A DNA stretch of 64,000 bases from assembly GCF_038024855.1 (NCBI RefSeq), contig NZ_CP139089.1, positions 3,010,501 through 3,074,500 on the forward strand. The letters are read 5' to 3'. Positions 62,407 through 64,000 of this stretch are shown one piece after another; positions within the stretch are counted from its first letter, which is position 1; every line of letters begins with the position of its first letter. This DNA is from Methylocella tundrae. GTDB lineage: Bacteria; Pseudomonadota; Alphaproteobacteria; Rhizobiales; Beijerinckiaceae. A program made the translations under genes and the position numbers. Below the pieces are notes generated by a model that saw only the letters and a list, made by a program, of their open reading frames with translations, did not search any database and was not told the origin of the DNA.

Positions 62407-62434
62407 ACATGGGCTATATCACATGGGCTATATC
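62407..62434 (+). repeat. 14-bp tandem duplication at the tail gene start
   Basis: ACATGGGCTATATC occurs twice head to tail, giving two ATGGGCTATATC starts at 62409 and 62423. Only the second is in the tail protein frame; the first reads 33 codons to a stop. Confidence 0.75.
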
Positions 62435-64000
62435 AAAGGAGTCAATCTGCTCCCCGCCACGGGGGAGTGGACCTATGACGCTACGCCATATCTTGGCAGG
62501 CGCGTGACCGAATTGGCCTTAACTCCGATTAACACCTACTTTGCCTCCGGCGGACAAAGGACAGATCTGGATTATTCTATTGATCAATTGCAGGCTGAAT
62601 TTCCGGATTGCGAAACGGTCGCGATCGTCGTCGCGTGGTTCGGCGATTCGGTCGACGCGTCGAGCTGCAGGATCTATCCGTCCACAACCTACATTGGCGG
62701 CGTGTTCGAGAAGTGGGACGGCGCCGGGTGGGCGCCAGATGTCTGGCGCTGCTCCGGGCTGACGCAGACTTCGCCGGAGCTTATCCCGATTTCCTCGAAT
62801 GGCGCTTCATTCAATTATGGCGGCACTCCCTCCGACCAATCTATCGTGCGCTGTATCCGCGATATGAAGGCGCGGGGATTGCGCGTGGTTTTCTACCCTT
62901 TCCTGTTAATGGATGCGCCAGGATTTCCCTGGCGCGGGCGCATTGCCTATCAATCCGATGATGTCTCATCTGGCGCCTCGGCCGCGGCCGCAAACTTTCT
63001 TGGAGCCGCGACGGCGGCACAATTCGTGCGCGATACGGCCAATCTTACGGTCGCCTACACCGGCGCGACGACGGACTATTCATTCAGGCGGATGATTTTG
63101 CACTATGCGAACCTCTGCGTTGTAGGGGGTGGCGTCGATCTCTTCCTGCTCGGATCCGAGCTTCGCGGACTTGAGACAATTCGTGGGCCGGCCTGGACCA
63201 AGGCTGGAACTCGTGACGCGTCGGGCGCCGCGGTCTGGGATTATCCTTTTGTCTCGGGTCTCATGACTTTGTGCGACGACGTCCGCTCCGTGTTCGACCA
63301 GGCCGGTCTGACCAAAGACGAGACCGGCTTGCATAATCTCATTTCCTACGCGGCCGATTGGTCCGCGTGGATGGGCTATCAGCATCCAGCCGCCGACGGG
63401 CAATGGCCACATCTCGATCAATTGTGGGCTCACGAGAATATCGATCTCGTCTGTTTTGACAACTATCTTCCTCTGAGCGATTGGACCACCGGGGGTGGCG
63501 GGATAGACGCCGGCAATTGGGCGTCGCCGCGGCCATCAAGCTGGCCGCCTCCTGACGTCTCCAGCGTTGGCCTTGGTCTCACCGGACCGCCGACGCTCAC
63601 GAGTAAAGCCTATCTGAAAGCGAATATCGAAGGCGGAGAGAAATTCAATTGGTTCTATGGGGACAGCACAAATCTGGGGCGGGGACTCGATCCCAACGGC
63701 ACGGACCTCCGGGTCTCACTTCCACGTGGCGACCGACTCGCACAGGACCGCCAACCCTATTACGCAAACCAGGAACTACTTGCGAACAAGAAATTGCGCT
63801 GGTGGTGGAATAATTCGCACCGGGCGATCTACGATGACGGCGACGGAAATGGCTTCGCGGCACACGGGCCGAGCACGGCATGGACCGCGCAATCGAAGCC
63901 AATTACCTTCACCGAATACGGCTTCCCGACCTGCGATCGGGCAACCAATCAGCCGAATGTGTTCTTTGACGCAAAGTCCAGCGAGAGCGCGACGCCGTTC
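62423..64000 (+). CDS. Phage tail protein with GTA-like TIM-barrel domain (partial)
   Basis: The frame is open from ATG 62423 to the window end, so at least 525 residues; the gene continues past 64000. It begins MGYIKGVNLLPATGEWTYDA and contains LGRRVTELALTPIN, then AIVVAWFGDS, MKARGLRVVFYPFL, GVDLFLLGSELRGLETIRG and LWAHENIDLVCFDNYLPL. This matches the glycoside-hydrolase-like TIM-barrel protein of gene transfer agents and siphovirus tails, which is thought to open the cell wall or bind sugars. Confidence 0.85.
   Translation, partial: MGYIKGVNLLPATGEWTYDATPYLGRRVTELALTPINTYFASGGQRTDLDYSIDQLQAEFPDCETVAIVVAWFGDSVDASSCRIYPSTTYIGGVFEKWDGAGWAPDVWRCSGLTQTSPELIPISSNGASFNYGGTPSDQSIVRCIRDMKARGLRVVFYPFLLMDAPGFPWRGRIAYQSDDVSSGASAAAANFLGAATAAQFVRDTANLTVAYTGATTDYSFRRMILHYANLCVVGGGVDLFLLGSELRGLETIRGPAWTKAGTRDASGAAVWDYPFVSGLMTLCDDVRSVFDQAGLTKDETGLHNLISYAADWSAWMGYQHPAADGQWPHLDQLWAHENIDLVCFDNYLPLSDWTTGGGGIDAGNWASPRPSSWPPPDVSSVGLGLTGPPTLTSKAYLKANIEGGEKFNWFYGDSTNLGRGLDPNGTDLRVSLPRGDRLAQDRQPYYANQELLANKKLRWWWNNSHRAIYDDGDGNGFAAHGPSTAWTAQSKPITFTEYGFPTCDRATNQPNVFFDAKSSESATPF

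Overview
The window looks like a high-GC alphaproteobacterium of the Hyphomicrobiales, most likely near Beijerinckiaceae/Methylocystaceae. This is inferred from codon use, intergenic palindromes of the GAGCATATTC and AGAGCAG kind, and the mix of housekeeping genes (prfC, thiD, cysG, typA, purC, mutM, egtB/egtD, a zinc ABC cluster with a CobW GTPase). No ribosomal RNA or complete tRNA is present, so the genus cannot be fixed.

Bases 1-11954 are the end of a genomic island. One strand carries a sigma-factor-like fragment, a small unknown protein, an ImmA/IrrE-UvrD helicase fusion with an AddB-like tail, a three-repeat multi-ubiquitin protein, a DUF6791-ThiF (E1-like) enzyme and a DUF6527 protein. 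A strong hairpin follows, then a DUF2158 protein and a caspase-Ski2 helicase fusion. A tyrosine recombinase on the opposite strand lies beside a copy of the 3' end of a tRNA-Arg-like gene. The genes suggest an antiviral or stress-response island that joins ubiquitin-like conjugation, two helicases and two proteases. The families are partly known. I do not recognise this arrangement as a described system.

Bases 11955-18181 are a scrap zone of older insertions. It holds two more copies of the same tRNA 3' end, a truncated integrase, a methyltransferase, an alpha/beta hydrolase, a DJ-1/PfpI protein with a divergent TetR regulator, TMEM175-like and SDR genes running into each other tail to tail, and IS481 and AraC fragments.

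Bases 18182-48174 are mostly core chromosome. They are interrupted at about 20.6-23.8 kb by a low-GC insert with a HEPN-like gene, a Panacea-type antitoxin with a membrane partner, and an IS1595 transposase. Core content includes a ferric-reductase-like flavocytochrome, release factor 3, ThiD, a zinc uptake operon, an SCO copper chaperone, siroheme synthase, TypA, PurC, a PadR regulator with a large palindromic operator, an L,D-transpeptidase, MutM, a ceramide-type glycosyltransferase with a nearby lipid hydroxylase, and ergothioneine synthesis genes.

Bases 48417-64000 are the left part of a siphovirus-like prophage that continues past the window. It has a CI-type repressor bracketed by GGTA-N4-TACC operators, a GcrA-like protein, a DUF6362 protein, a 1-kb non-coding region with a repeated composite motif, and then terminase, portal, protease, capsid, connectors, tail tube, tail chaperones with a likely -1 frameshift, a short tape measure and a GTA-like TIM-barrel tail protein.
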